A DNA stretch of 64,000 bases from Bifidobacterium sp. Lineage in GTDB: Bacteria > Actinomycetota > Actinomycetes > Actinomycetales > Bifidobacteriaceae. The position numbers and the translations under genes were made by a program. Positions 15,137-27,481 of this stretch are shown in pieces. The first letter of the stretch is position 1. Each line of letters begins with the position of its first letter. The stretch is taken from positions 1 to 64,000 of the forward strand of contig JAGGHK010000008.1 of the NCBI GenBank assembly GCA_024104275.1. The letters run 5' to 3'. The notes beneath the pieces are model-generated. The model saw nothing but the letters and a program-made list of their open reading frames with translations, did no database searches and was not told the origin of the DNA.

Positions 15137-18100
15137 ATGAGGCATGCAGCTGGTAAGAAGCATAATGCAAGTGGGGAAACCAAGAAACAGCTGAAGTGGC
15201 TCGTGGCGATGGTGGCTGCGGTGGCGACATTGCTGAGCGGGGGGGGGGTGATTGTCTCGGCAAATCCCAGCGGCCCGAGTCCTTCCGGCAACTCGTCGCA
15301 ATCAGCCGCTGAACATAATAATAAGGTGGGCACTCAGGGTGACCCGGAGTACCAGTTCCTTAATTTCTCCCAGTCCGTTTACGGTGTCGACAGCGCGAAC
15401 CCGACGGCCCTCAAGCCCGGTGACAAATTCACCTATCAATTCAATCTCGGCTGCTCCGAGACCAACTGCGAAGACGCAAGCCTCGCCGATCGGCTCCCTG
15501 CGGCCCTGCAAGGTTTTGCGATCACCGATTTCACGGTCAGCCCGAGCCTGCAGGCGAACGTTCAATGGAAGGAAGGCGGGGTCGCCCAGCCTTCGATGCC
15601 TGCGATCGTTGGCGCCGGAACCTCCTTCACGCTGACCCCGGCCAGCAATTCGTTTCTGGCGGGACAAACAAAACTGGCTTGGTCGTCGGCGCCAACGCAT
15701 CGCAAGGATCGCAAACCGGCATACCTACGGCTTCGGCTCCGGCGGCGGTGACGCTTTCGCCCGCCCAGTTGAGTGTCACTGTGGGCGAGTCCTTCAGCCC
15801 GGCCCGCCATCTGGCCGGCAACAAATCGACCGGAACGGTTGCACTCACCAACGGCAACTCGTCGGTCGAAAAGATGGAAGCCACGGTCGGCAAAGGTTTC
15901 TTTAGCTCCGATATCCAGTTTGACGGGTTCAAAGACGCCATTGCATATCCGTCGGGCGCCGATAGCGGAACGGTCGTCTATCACATGCTTGATAACACCC
16001 AACCCAACCAGACGGTAACATTCGCGAACGGCGCGACCCCGGCTCCTCCCACCGGCGATATCGCTTCCTTCGACATCAAATTCGGTTCAACGCCGAGCAG
16101 GAGCGCCGACAATCCAATCGCCGCCAATGCGACCACTTCACTCACCTTCATCGTCAAATCGGCCAGTGCGCACACCTTCCCGTCCGGCCAGACCACGGAG
16201 GATTTCACGGACGCCGCTAAGGCCACAGTCACCGCGCACAACACGGCAACGGCCACCGGCAGTGCTCCCGCCGCGACCATGACATTGGTCAAGCCGCAGA
16301 TCAAGGTGACGGTCGGCAAGACGGTAAGCCCGAACGAGGCCGTCCCGATCGGGCATCCGGCCGTGGTTGGCTACTCCGAAACCATCGGCGCGAGCACCGA
16401 TTATCTGCAGCCCAATGTCGTCACCGTCGAGGATTCCTGGGTCGACAAGACCATCGACGCCTCCGGCACGATTCACCAAGGCATCCCCGAATCCGACGGC
16501 AATAATTTCTGGAACGTCTTCAACTTCAATGCCATCGAATCCACCCCGATTCCGGAGCATACCAAGCTCACGGTAAGCGTCAAGCTGCCCAGCGGCTGGG
16601 TCGATCTTGACGTCAGCCCCTCGCAAAATTCAAGCTATATCTATAGTCTTGACGCGGCCCATGTCAGAAGCAAACTCAGCGCCGCTCATTCCGGCGCAAC
16701 CCCGGACCAGGTGACGGGCATACGCTTCAAGCTCGAGTCGGACCCCGGCAGCACGGCTTTCTCCGGCAGCACCGCCATTGCGCAGTATGTCAGCTTCACC
16801 GCCCGCGCCAGCAAGCGCGACGGGTCTGGCGCAACCGACCTCGTCGATAACCCCGCCCCGCAGAAGCCGACGAAATACAACTCCGGCAACACCACCAGCC
16901 TTACCGCGTCCGGCACAACGGACGATGGCGATACAATCACCAGCAACGCGCTTGACGAGGATTCCATCAATCAGAATACGGTCGGCGTCCTTGCGTTCCG
17001 CGATCCGGCCTACAATTCCGGAGATGATTTCTACGCGGTCAATGACTGGATCAGCGCGACGTTCACCAATCCGGCCAAATCCGATGCGGATATGGCTTCC
17101 GTACCAGCTCTGTCCAGCAAGAACGTCACTTCTCACCTCAAATGGGGCATCGAAGGTGACATGAACTGGGTGACGCTCAAGCAGGCCGCCGATGTGACCG
17201 ATTACCCGGATGCGGGTGCACACAACGATATGTGGAACGACGTTTTCGATCTGGTTTCCATCAATCCCATCGCTACGTCCGACACGCCCTACACCAATGG
17301 CTGGTACCTCAAATACGACAAGATCACGCAGGTGCGGATTTACCAAGCGGGCAGTACCTGGAACACCGGTAGCTGGTCGGTAGTGCCGGCTCCTGGCGGA
17401 AGTTGGCAAAACGCCGACCATTCCTTCAAGGGCTATACGCCGTCGGCAGGCGCGATCACTGGCTTTGAGATCACCCTCGAACCTGATGATGCCGCTCGCA
17501 CCGCAGACATCACAGCAGTTAAACCCTACGTTCCAGAGCCAGGCACCGGCATCGTGGCAGCGGCCCAAACCCGTGATTTCGCGGCGAACTGGAAGCTGCG
17601 CGACAAGAAACGGAGTACGAACTCTTTCGTCACTGGAAGCGTTTCGGGCGTCGGCACGAGCCACGCTCAGCCGCAGAACGTCAGGTTGGATTCCCAAAGG
17701 GCAACGCCCGAAGATCCCGTCCATCACCCGAGCACGGTGGACTATAGGGCACTGAGCGGCGGAAAAATCAATATCGCGGACTACAAGGCGGGCGTCAAGG
17801 AACGCGACGAAGGAACGTATGACCTTCTGGTTCCGCCGCATGGCGTTTCCGCGCCTGCAAGTTCCTATCCGACGCAGACATATGACATCTCCGCGACCAA
17901 CTATTCGCCGAACCGCGCCTCGTACCTGCGCATCGTCACACCATCAGAATGTGATACAACTAACCAGACCGGCTGCTATACGGCCAATACCTCGCTGGGT
18001 GCTACGCAGAACCCGTTCACCGTGTCTCAGATTCCCGATATGCGTACCGGCAAACTCGATTCCGCCTCGACGATGCCCAATATGTTCAATCGACAGACGC

Positions 18101-21100
18101 TGACTCACATCGACATCAGCGCGGACGATTCGAGCCAGGTATCGCTCAATGACTCGCGCGTTTATATTTTGCGTTACACGCCTACGAACCATGCGACCGG
18201 TACCGGCATCTTCGCCGTCGATTCCACGATCACCACTGCGGCGCAGGCCAACGCCATGATGGAAGCCCAGCTTGCCGACGTCGTCGCGGTTGCGGTGACT
18301 TTCCAAGGTTCCTCCGACCCGGCAACTGTCGGCCCGACGCTGGTTCAGGGCAACTACGTGCACCTCAAGCTGACGACACGCGTGCGTGATACCCTGCGTT
18401 CCACCGATGAACCGTTCATACCAACGCGTGGAGGGCAGAGAGAAACGAACCGTGCCACGGCACAGATTTATGCGCCGATTACGGACAGTGACGCTAACGA
18501 CCAACCCACCAAGTTCGTCAAGAGCTCCATCAGTTACCGCACCGGAAGCCTGCAGGCCTCCATCGGCGAGACCATCGCTCCCAACGACCTGGTCGACGTC
18601 CATCCGCAAGTGCCGCAGACCGTCACGATGAATGCGAACAGCACCGACGGCGTGAGTGCGGATTCCACCCTTTCGCCTACCAAAGCGACGTTGACGAGCT
18701 GGCCTGACGGACAAGGCAAGGACGGCAGTTCCACCAAGACCGGCCACTTCTGGAAGAACTTCGACTTCACCGGCCTGACGATGCTCACCTTCCCGGAGAA
18801 CGCCACCAAGGTGAAAATAGGCGTCTACGGTCCGTTCGGGCCTGGCGGCTCGATGGGATGGAAAGACGGGGACGCGCAGGCGCAGCTCCCGGCTGGAAAC
18901 TATAACTATACGATGCCGGTAACACCGTCGCAATACAACGATATCCAAGGCCTGCGTTTCGTCTTCACCAACCCGGACTCTCTTGGCCATCCACAGCTAT
19001 TCACCAATTCCGGCAATGTCAGTTGGGCCTCGCAGATCCAGTATCAGGTCGTCCAGCGCGAGCACGTGCGCGGCGACGATTCGCGGAATGTCGCCTACCC
19101 GGGCACCGAACTCAACGCCGTCTCTTCCGAGGTGGAAAGCAAACTGAACGGCGGCGTCAACCCCGACCAGTCGACTTCGGCCGATACCAGTACTCCTATG
19201 ACTGGGGGACTTGGTACCTTCGGCTTCGGCGTCAGCGAGGTGGCCAACAACGGCACTCCCGGGGTCGCTGTTGGGCAGATGGTGCCGTGGGATGTCTACT
19301 TCTCCAACATCGGCACTGGGTACCTTGATATTGACAAGGTGACCGCTGACCTGCCCGCCGAGTTGCGCTATACCGGCCAAGGCGGCCCCGGCGACCCCGC
19401 TCATCCGATCGCCTTTACGCCGGGTGCCGTGGACGGCGCGCCCAATTCCGGCAAGCTCAATACCATGCCGACGCTCGATTCCGGCAACCCGAGCAAGCTG
19501 GTGTTCAGCTGGCCTGCAGGCAAGAGCCGTATGCTGCCGGGCGAAGTGGTGAAAATGACCATCTGGCTGGAAGTGCAGCCGGGCGCAGTGGCGGATGCGA
19601 ACGTTAACCTGCCTGTCACGGTTACTTCCAAGGAACATTTAACGAATTTGTGGTACGTCGACGGTCATTCCAACTCGGTTACGTCGGTTACGGATGGCAT
19701 CAGCCCCCTGAGCATTGGTGGTCAGGTGACGGCTTTCGTCACGCCATCCAGCGGTGAAAACGTCTATATCGTCGGCGGCGTGCAAGGCAGTAAGACGGGC
19801 GCGATCAATACGCTCGACCCGACCCAGACCTGTACCCCGACGCTGACCGCGCTTGACGGCCACAGCTATTACCGCGCGCCGTGCCGTGCCAATACCGCTG
19901 TCGGCGGCAAGGACAACTGGGTGCTGCACATGGTCAACGCCGGCACCGCCACGGAGAAGCAGGTCCAGTTCTTCGAGCAGCTTCCCGCCAAGCACGACAA
20001 GAGCGTGGTGGCCAGCAGCGATTACCGCGGTTCGGCCTATCGTCCCGAGCTCACCGGAGCCCCGAAGGTCGTAGGCGCGCCCGCGGGCACGACGGCGACC
20101 ATTGAGGCGTCTACCGATACCTCGCCTTGCGTGGGTACGTGGAGCACGTTGCCGGGCATTTCCAGCACGCCTGCGAACACATCCTGCTCGGCCTCGACCT
20201 GGATTCCGAGCGCCAGTGTGACGGATTGGTCGAAGGTCACCGGCCTTCGCGTCACCCTTGACTTCACGACCTCAACCGACGGCGGGCTTATACCCGGCAA
20301 GGGCGCGGACGTCACCTACACGTCCAAGAACGCTCCGGCAACGTCCCCGGGCTCGCTCGCGGACGATTCCGATCCGACGGTTCCGGTTTCGCTCGACCAG
20401 GCAGCCGGTGTGCAGGAGGCCTGGGCTCAGTTCGGCATCCTTTACACTTCGGCCGACAACACCATGCATCCGGCCGCGCCACAACGTTTCGGCACGCGCA
20501 TCGAAACCGGTTCCCTCAAGGTCGACAAGGCTGTGGGCGGTGCCGCGGCGAGCGCGTATACCCCGCAACAGGTCCGTGCCTCGATTACCTGCAAGGACGC
20601 CAACGGCGATCCGATGCTTTTCGGCGGTCAGAGCCACGGTTTGGTCACGCTCAACAAGCAGATTGACGGCACTTACGCGGCCGGCAGACTTGCGGGCATT
20701 CCTCTGAGCGTCGACGGAAGCGGCAATGGCAACACCGTCTGCACGGTTTCCGAGGATGGCCCGCTTGGCCAGTTCGGCGAAGCCGAGCGTACCGTGAGCG
20801 TGAATGGTGACAGCAATACCAGTGATTCTGATACGATGAATATCATCACTAACGACACGCTCGACGGTTCTGGCAACCCCACCAACGCAGTGGTCGCCGC
20901 CCAATCCGCGAAGATCACCAACACCTACCGTTTCTCGGGCTTGAGTGTCACCAAGAAGGTCGATACGAAGGCCGACAAAGGCAGCTTCGGTCCGTTCAAC
21001 TTCAAGGCGGCCTGCAGGACGAGCGATGGCCAGACGGTTCTGTTTGGGGGAGCTGAAAGCACGACGTTCACGTTGAGTGACGGCCAGACCTGGAACGCCC

Positions 21101-22338
21101 CGGCCGATACGATTCCGGCCAATGCCACCTGCACCATCACCGAAACCGACACTTCGGGCGCCGACAAGACGGTATTCACCGGCGACAATGTCACCGACAA
21201 CACCAACGGCAGCGCAAGCATTCGCGTCGGCAACGGCAGCGCGGGCGACATCGCCCATCTGGTGGCCAGCACCGTGACCAATCATTACGATGCCGGCACA
21301 TTGACCGTCAACCGCACGGTTTCCGGAGACGGCGCTTCCCGGTACGGCAACGTTCCGGTCACTTTCAAGGCAGTCTGCAATTATCGCGGCCACCAGGTGC
21401 TTAACGAGCAGTTCGACCTTTCGGGCACGTCCAACAAGAGCTTCGGCGTCTTGCCGGCGGGGACGCAATGCACCATCACCCAGGTGAACGATCCAGGTGC
21501 CACCAAGCACACGTTCCTGCCTGCCAACGGCAAGGTGACCATTGCCACGCTCGCGCAGGCCAGTGCGGCGGATGCGGCTGCCGTTGCAGGTTCCAGCGTT
21601 CCCGGAACCCCCACGCTGGTTAATGACCTGAGCAGTGTCACCGTCGCCGAAACCGACAAGTATGACGTAAGCCAGGTGCCGATTGTTTTGAAGCGCACCG
21701 GTGACGAAAGCGCAGTGCAGTCGCGCGGCAACGGCCCGTTCAAGGTCAAGGCCACCTGCACCTACCAGCGTGATGGAAAGCCCGTCGCGATTGATCTGGG
21801 TGGCGACGGCACGTTCATTCTGACCGGAGCGAACGGCTACAGCACAACGCTTAACGACATCCTGCTTGGCGCTCACTGCACGGTGGAGCAGACCGATTCT
21901 GCCGGCGCGGATTCCACGTCGGTTGACCCGGCGAACGGCGACGTGACGGTGGTCGAAGCAGCGGACAAGAATATGGTGACCATCACCGACGTCTTCCGCA
22001 ACAAGCCTTCGCTTGCCGGTCTCTTCGGTTCGTCGATGGCCAGGACGGGCGCTGCGGTCGCCGGCATCGCGGTGCTGATTGTCATCCTGCTTGCGGGTGG
22101 CGCGATAATCCTCTGCATGCGCCGTCGTTCGACAGGTGGCGATGAGAGTGACGTCGCTCTGGATAACCCAGACGGTTCCGACGGTTCGGACGATTCGGGT
22201 AATCAGGATGGTTCCGACGATTCGGGTAATTCGGGTAATCAGGATGGTTCCGATGACCCGGCGGATTCCGACGCTTCCGGTAATTTTGGTAATCCCGACG
22301 ATTCCAACGATTCCGTGAGCCCGAGTCACGCAAGCTGA
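15137..22338 (+). pseudogene. Giant DUF5979-type surface adhesin, frameshifted near 15661
   Basis: About 2,400 codons. The ATG at 15137 (weak GGAAC upstream) opens a signal peptide with core LKWLVAMVAAVATLL. The mature frame continues clearly to 15660, after which coherent sequence lies in another frame through 22338. One extra G in GGCGGGA at 15659-15664 would restore it (LAG-TNKTGLVV). The product has many beta-rich modules, a SPNEAVPIGH-type repeat, and about four C-terminal DUF5979-like domains (SLKVDKAV, GLSVTKKVDTK, TLTVNRTVSGDG and relatives). It ends with MARTG, a hydrophobic helix and RRR, then an unusual ~70-residue acidic tail of GSDDSGN repeats. Sortase-type anchoring (MARTG as the LPxTG variant) is plausible, but the long tail is atypical. 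As assembled the gene is off; this may be real, phase-variable or a base-call error. Confidence 0.75.
15239..15248 (+). repeat. G10 homopolymer inside the adhesin signal peptide
   Basis: Ten consecutive G encode Gly-Gly-Gly plus the G of a Val codon in the signal peptide. With ten bases the frame from the ATG at 15137 stays open; adding one base leads to a TGA about 60 bp on. Such tracts change length by slippage and are classical on/off switches for surface proteins. Confidence 0.75.
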
Positions 22339-22358
22339 CCCGATAGTCGATTGAAGTC

Positions 22359-22389
22359 GAAGGCCGGATATCAAACGTATCCGGCCTTC
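22359..22389 (+). terminator. Hairpin terminator after the adhesin
   Basis: GAAGGCCGGATA (22359-22370) pairs perfectly with TATCCGGCCTTC (22378-22389) around a 7-base loop. AACTTTTC follows. It lies 20 bp past the stop. Confidence 0.75.
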
Positions 22390-22550
22390 AACTTTTCAAC
22401 GAAGATTTACGTAAAAATAAATAATATTAACTTTTAGTAAGTCCGAATAGTGAGACGTATGAGGGTTTCGGCTTCTGGTCGCGCCTAAGATAGCTCACTA
22501 AACGGGTCACGAACCCGAAAGAACTTGGTAAATGTTGAAAGGAGGACGCC

Positions 22551-22622
22551 ATGAAGAACGGATTGATGAGTTTCAACGCGCAGTCTGCACGAATTATTAG
22601 CCCGTCTTCGTTGGCGGCCTGA
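22551..22622 (+). CDS. 23-codon leader peptide candidate
   Basis: The ORF reads MKNGLMSFNAQSARIISPSS then LAA and stop. It is preceded by AAAGGAGG seven bases before the ATG, one of the best ribosome binding sites in the window, so translation is likely. Five of 23 residues are serine and six are alanine or glycine, with no run of one amino acid as in classical amino-acid leaders. About 20 bp downstream begins a set of mutually exclusive RNA stems ending in a terminator, which suggests a regulatory role. The next gene is an MHS-family transporter at 23043. A stalling peptide, an uORF or a small functional protein are all possible. Confidence 0.5.
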   Translation: MKNGLMSFNAQSARIISPSSLAA

Positions 22623-22641
22623 TTTTTCACATTCAGCTTGA

Positions 22642-22761
22642 GCCCCGCCAATGAAGGCAGGGCAAGCAAGCAAATCGTTCAGTCGAACGAGTAACGATAT
22701 TCAAACAAATATCTAGCGTATAGCTTTCTTCAGCCCTGCATTCAAACGCAGGGCTCTTTTT
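22642..22761 (+). promoter_or_regulatory. Attenuator-like alternative RNA stems and terminator
   Basis: Four segments can pair in two ways. Segment 1 (22642-22649, GCCCCGCC) pairs with segment 2 (22656-22663, GGCAGGGC). Segment 2 (22657-22663) is also perfectly complementary to segment 3 (22733-22739, GCCCTGC). Segment 3 with segment 4 (22748-22755) forms an 8-bp terminator followed by TTTTTG. So 1:2 with 3:4 would stop transcription, while 2:3 would let it continue toward 23043. This is the logic of translation-coupled attenuation, with the leader peptide ending 20 bp before segment 1. The remaining spacer to 23042 shows no other feature. Confidence 0.5.
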
Positions 22762-23042
22762 GTTATTACGCCCCAAAAGGTCACCGTGGTAATGCCGCAA
22801 GTTCGTGCACGAACATAACTGAAATACTCGATAACTCAACAAAGCAAAACTCAAAACCGACTACACGGCCAGGATCCACCGCATACCGCAAGGATTCCGG
22901 GTCGGCTAGCCCGCGAAACGCAAGACGCAAGAAGTGCCAGACGCAACGCAGGCCGCGGGCGGGGAGAGCGGCGAAGAGCGACGAGAGAACGAATGAAGCA
23001 GTAATCGGTACGGAAAAGACAGACGTACCAGAGGAGAACATC

Positions 23043-24440
23043 ATGACATCAGTCGACACAGCGACTGTGAACGGCAGTAGCAGCGCCAACGGCGCTAACG
23101 GCAACGTTGGGGCCGCCGCACGCAAGGCAAAACTTCAGGAGATGGCGCACGATTCGGTCGGCACCGTCATCGCCGCCTCGATGGTAGGCACGGCCATTGA
23201 ATTCTACGATTTCTACGCCTACGGCACCGCCTCGGCCAACTATTTCCCGAAGATTTTCTTCTCAGACAAGACCAACCCGACGGTAGCGTTGCTCGTGAGC
23301 CTTCTGACCTTCGCCATTGCCTTTATCGCCCGCCCGCTCGGTTCGCTGATCTTCGGCCATTATGGCGACAAGATGGGCCGCAAGACCACGCTGGTCGTCA
23401 GCCTGATGACCATGGGCCTCTCCACCTTCCTCATCGGCTGCCTGCCGACGTATAGCCAGTGGGGCCTGCTCGCGGTCGTCGTGCTCTGCCTCTGCCGCTT
23501 CATTCAGGGCATCGGACTGGGCGGCGAATGGTCCGGCGCGGCTCTGGTCGCCACGGAAAACGCCCCGGCCAACAGGCGCGCGCTTTACGGCTCCTTCCCA
23601 GAGCTCGGCGCACCGATCGGCTTCTTCCTCTCCAACGGCACCTACTTCCTGCTCGAATCCTTCTGCACCCCGGCGCAGATGCTCGCTTGGGGCTGGCGTG
23701 TGCCGTTCCTGCTTTCCATCGTGCTCGTCGTGGTCGGCCTCGTCGTGCGCGTCCACATGGAGGAGACCCCGATCTTCCGCCTTGCCCAGGAGCAGAAGAA
23801 GACTGTCAAGTCGCCGCTGAAAGAAGTCTTCCGCACCAGCTGGCGCCAGGTTCTGCAGGCCACGTTCATCGTCGCGGTTACCTACACGCTCTTCTACACG
23901 CTGGCCACATGGTCGCTCGCTTGGGGCACCAAGACCAAACGCGAGGGCGGCGGCGGCCTCGGCTTCACCAACCGCGAGTACTTGCTCATGCTCATGGCCG
24001 GCATCTGCGTCTTCGCCCTGTTCATCGTGCTCTCCTGCGTCTACGCCGACAAGCTCGGCCGTCGCCGCGTGCTGATGTTCTCGGCGGTCGCGCTGGTCGT
24101 CTTCTCGTTCGTCTTCCCGTACCTCTTGATGGGTCACCGCAACTTCGTGGAGATCATGGTCTTCCTGTGCGTCGGCTTCGCCCTGATGGGCATCGCGTTC
24201 GGCCCCGTCGGCGCAATCCTCCCCGAGCTCTTCAGCGCCAACGTCCGCTACTCCGGCTCCGGCCTGGGCTATAACCTCGCCGCCATCGTCGGTGCGGCCT
24301 TCGTCCCGACCGTCGCCACCTGGCTCTCCTCGCATTGGGGTGTCAAGTCCGTTGGCCTCTACATGGCCGTGATGGCGCTGTGCTGTCTGGTCGCCCTGCT
24401 CACCTGCAAGGAGACCAAGGACACCGACTTCACGGCGTGA
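23043..24440 (+). CDS. MFS transporter, metabolite:H+ symporter (MHS) family
   Basis: A 465-residue, 12-helix proton-coupled importer. The N-terminus is a ~25-residue Ser/Asn/Gly-rich cytosolic stretch. Family marks include GTAIEFYDFYAYGTA (about residues 55-69), the MFS loop GHYGDKMGRKTTL, and RFIQGIGLGGEWSGAALVATE, the MHS version of the helix-5 region. The ATG at 23043 has AGAGGAG eight to nine bases upstream. MHS members carry shikimate, alpha-ketoglutarate, citrate, proline or betaine; the substrate cannot be assigned. It is preceded by the leader-peptide/attenuator region and followed by ilvC after 280 bp. A second MHS gene lies at 41793. Confidence 0.88.
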   Translation: MTSVDTATVNGSSSANGANGNVGAAARKAKLQEMAHDSVGTVIAASMVGTAIEFYDFYAYGTASANYFPKIFFSDKTNPTVALLVSLLTFAIAFIARPLGSLIFGHYGDKMGRKTTLVVSLMTMGLSTFLIGCLPTYSQWGLLAVVVLCLCRFIQGIGLGGEWSGAALVATENAPANRRALYGSFPELGAPIGFFLSNGTYFLLESFCTPAQMLAWGWRVPFLLSIVLVVVGLVVRVHMEETPIFRLAQEQKKTVKSPLKEVFRTSWRQVLQATFIVAVTYTLFYTLATWSLAWGTKTKREGGGGLGFTNREYLLMLMAGICVFALFIVLSCVYADKLGRRRVLMFSAVALVVFSFVFPYLLMGHRNFVEIMVFLCVGFALMGIAFGPVGAILPELFSANVRYSGSGLGYNLAAIVGAAFVPTVATWLSSHWGVKSVGLYMAVMALCCLVALLTCKETKDTDFTA

Positions 24441-24721
24441 GGTCAGGTTCAGTAGCAATCTGAATTTATAACTGAATATTCATAATTAAAAAGCAAAATA
24501 AAGATTTGAAAGCGGCTTATGATTTGGGATTTTCGTCTCAATTCTTAAAAATTATCTGTTCGATAATTGGACGGTGACACGGCTTGCGCTGTGACCGGCG
24601 TTACAATGGACGAACTACGGGACAAAATCCCTTTTCGATCAAGAGCCAATTTCTAGGCCGTGGCAGGCAGATTGCCTTTGCCCGGCACAATCAATAATAA
24701 ATTATGCAAGGAGTGCATATT

Positions 24722-25777
<1,056 letters not shown>

Positions 25778-25835
25778 GCTTGCTGAAGGTTCTTGCCAGC
25801 TAGTCTGAGAATTTCGATTAGTTTTCAGGGTTTAA

Positions 25836-25873
25836 AGGTTGTCATCGGGTTTCGCCCGGTGGCAGCCTTTTTT
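25836..25873 (+). terminator. Intrinsic terminator after ilvC
   Basis: GGTTGTCATCGGG pairs with CCCGGTGGCAGCC (two G.U pairs) around TTTCG, followed by TTTTTT. It lies about 60 bp past the ilvC stop. Confidence 0.9.
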
Positions 25874-25983
25874 GATGTGTGGATTGCGACAGTTAATGCA
25901 TTTTTCGCGGCTTAATTGTTCTGAGCAAAGAGAATCTACTTAACTTCGAAGAGAAACACCAATAAAGTAGAAATAATTTCTTG

Positions 25984-26007
25984 CTAGTGATAATATATTT
26001 TTACTAG
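25984..26007 (+). promoter_or_regulatory. Possible -10 region and operator before the GntP permease
   Basis: CTAGTGATAATATATTTTTACTAG is AT-rich with inverted ends (CTAGT and ACTAG) around a TAATAT box, 28 bp before the permease start codon. It could be the -10 region overlapped by an operator for the DauR-like regulator encoded downstream. That link is inferred from position only. Confidence 0.35.
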
Positions 26008-26034
26008 GAACTGTTTCACTACAAAGGAGTTGAG

Positions 26035-27381
26035 ATGAGCACAGGTCCATTATTGGTTGTTCTGCTTATCGCCATCGCCGTGATAGTGCTGTTGATCGTC
26101 AAAGTCAAGATGCATCCGTCTCTGGCTTTGCTGATTGCCGCATTCTTCGTGGCGTTTGTGACGAAGGTGCCATTGGGCAAGATCACCGATACGATTCAAA
26201 ACGGTGTGGGGGATACCCTCGGATTCCTCACGCTGATTATCGGCTTCGGCGCCGTCCTGGGCAAACTGCTTGAGGTATCTGGCGGGGCCCAGCGTCTTGC
26301 GTCGACGATGCTGCGGGTTTTCGGCAAAAAGCACGCCACCATCATCATGGCTTTGCTGGGATTGATTTGCGGCATTCCGGTATTCGTCGAGGTAGGTTTC
26401 GTGCTCTTGGTCCCGCTGGTGTTTGTGGTGGCCAAGGAAGCGAGAATTTCCCGTTTGAAGGTCGGCATCCCGCTGGCCACCTCACTGATGGTGGTCCATT
26501 GCATTCTGCCTCCGCACCCCGCCGCGACGGCCATCGCCGGTACCTTGCACGCCGATATCGGCACCGTTATCCTGCTCGGTCTGTGCGTCGCCATCCCGTC
26601 GGTATTGATCGGAGCCGTTCTTTTCGCGCATTTTGCGATTCCCGAGAAGGATGACCCGAACGAGAAACTCGAAGAGGATCCGTCCGCCAATTTCGTGGAG
26701 AAGGATGAGAAGGATCTTCCCGGCTTCGGCATTACGCTCTTCACCATTCTTCTGCCGCTGCTCATCATGGTGGCACGCACGATCTGCGAGCGTGTGCTCC
26801 CCGCGGACATGTTGGCCATGAAGTGGATCAACGTCATCGGCAATCCGATCACGGCGTTGATGCTTTCGTTGCTGTTCGCCTATTTCTCGCTCGGCCTTCA
26901 CCGTGGCATGAATATCGAAAAACTGCAGACCCTTACGGACAGCTCGTTCGGCCCCATCGGCGGCATTCTGCTGATTATTGGCGCCGGCGGTGCGTTTAAC
27001 GCGGTCCTCACCGCTTCCGGCGTGGCCCCGAGCCTGGCGAAGGTTCTTTCCGGACTGCCCGTCAGCCCGATTATCCTGGCTTGGCTTATCGCGCTGATCC
27101 TGCATTTCGCCGTGGGTTCCGCCACGGTCGCGATGATGAGCGCTGCGGGAATCGTGCTGCCTATGCTGACCGCTACGCCGGGATTGTCTCCGGCAATCAT
27201 GGCACTCGCCATCGGAGCCGGTGCCATCGGCCTCACCCACGTTACGGACTCGCTGTTCTGGATGGTCAAGGAATATCTGCATATCACTGTTCCGCAGGCT
27301 TATAAGACATTGACAGTCGGCACCACCATCACATCCGTTGTGGCGCTGTGCATGACTCTGCTGCTGAGCCTGTTCGTCTAA
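26035..27381 (+). CDS. GntP-family permease, probable D-serine transporter (DsdX-like)
   Basis: A 448-residue multi-helix importer of the gluconate/D-serine GntP family. It shows LGKLLEVSGGAQRLA, CGIPVFVEVGFVLLVPL, the conserved HCILPPHPAATAIAG and, near the end, AVGSATVAMMSAAGI and GLTHVTDSLFWMVKEYL. The AAAGGAG site lies four to five bases before the ATG. It is followed 100 bp downstream by D-serine dehydratase and then by a D-amino-acid-type regulator. The family pattern fits gluconate as well as D-serine; the neighbours make D-serine by far the better guess. Confidence 0.88.
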   Translation: MSTGPLLVVLLIAIAVIVLLIVKVKMHPSLALLIAAFFVAFVTKVPLGKITDTIQNGVGDTLGFLTLIIGFGAVLGKLLEVSGGAQRLASTMLRVFGKKHATIIMALLGLICGIPVFVEVGFVLLVPLVFVVAKEARISRLKVGIPLATSLMVVHCILPPHPAATAIAGTLHADIGTVILLGLCVAIPSVLIGAVLFAHFAIPEKDDPNEKLEEDPSANFVEKDEKDLPGFGITLFTILLPLLIMVARTICERVLPADMLAMKWINVIGNPITALMLSLLFAYFSLGLHRGMNIEKLQTLTDSSFGPIGGILLIIGAGGAFNAVLTASGVAPSLAKVLSGLPVSPIILAWLIALILHFAVGSATVAMMSAAGIVLPMLTATPGLSPAIMALAIGAGAIGLTHVTDSLFWMVKEYLHITVPQAYKTLTVGTTITSVVALCMTLLLSLFV

Positions 27382-27481
27382 CTGCGCAAAGCAACACCTA
27401 TATATCTATATTCCGAACGTTCATTAATCCGTTGCGTATCGATGGATATTCGGCGGAAGTAAAGGAAACAAAGGAGTCGAA

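Noticed and set aside
15109-15156. 15-codon ORF overlapping the adhesin start (AGGGGAG site)
   Set aside because: The peptide (MKWFEGTRNDEACSW) has no known role and its frame ends before the signal peptide. The binding site may be incidental; no terminator or alternative stems are nearby.
15565-22338. Adhesin starting at the Met at 15565
   Set aside because: The first ~30 residues of that frame (EGRRGRPAFDACDRWRR) are not coding-like; authentic sequence there is in the other frame and includes a signal peptide from 15137.
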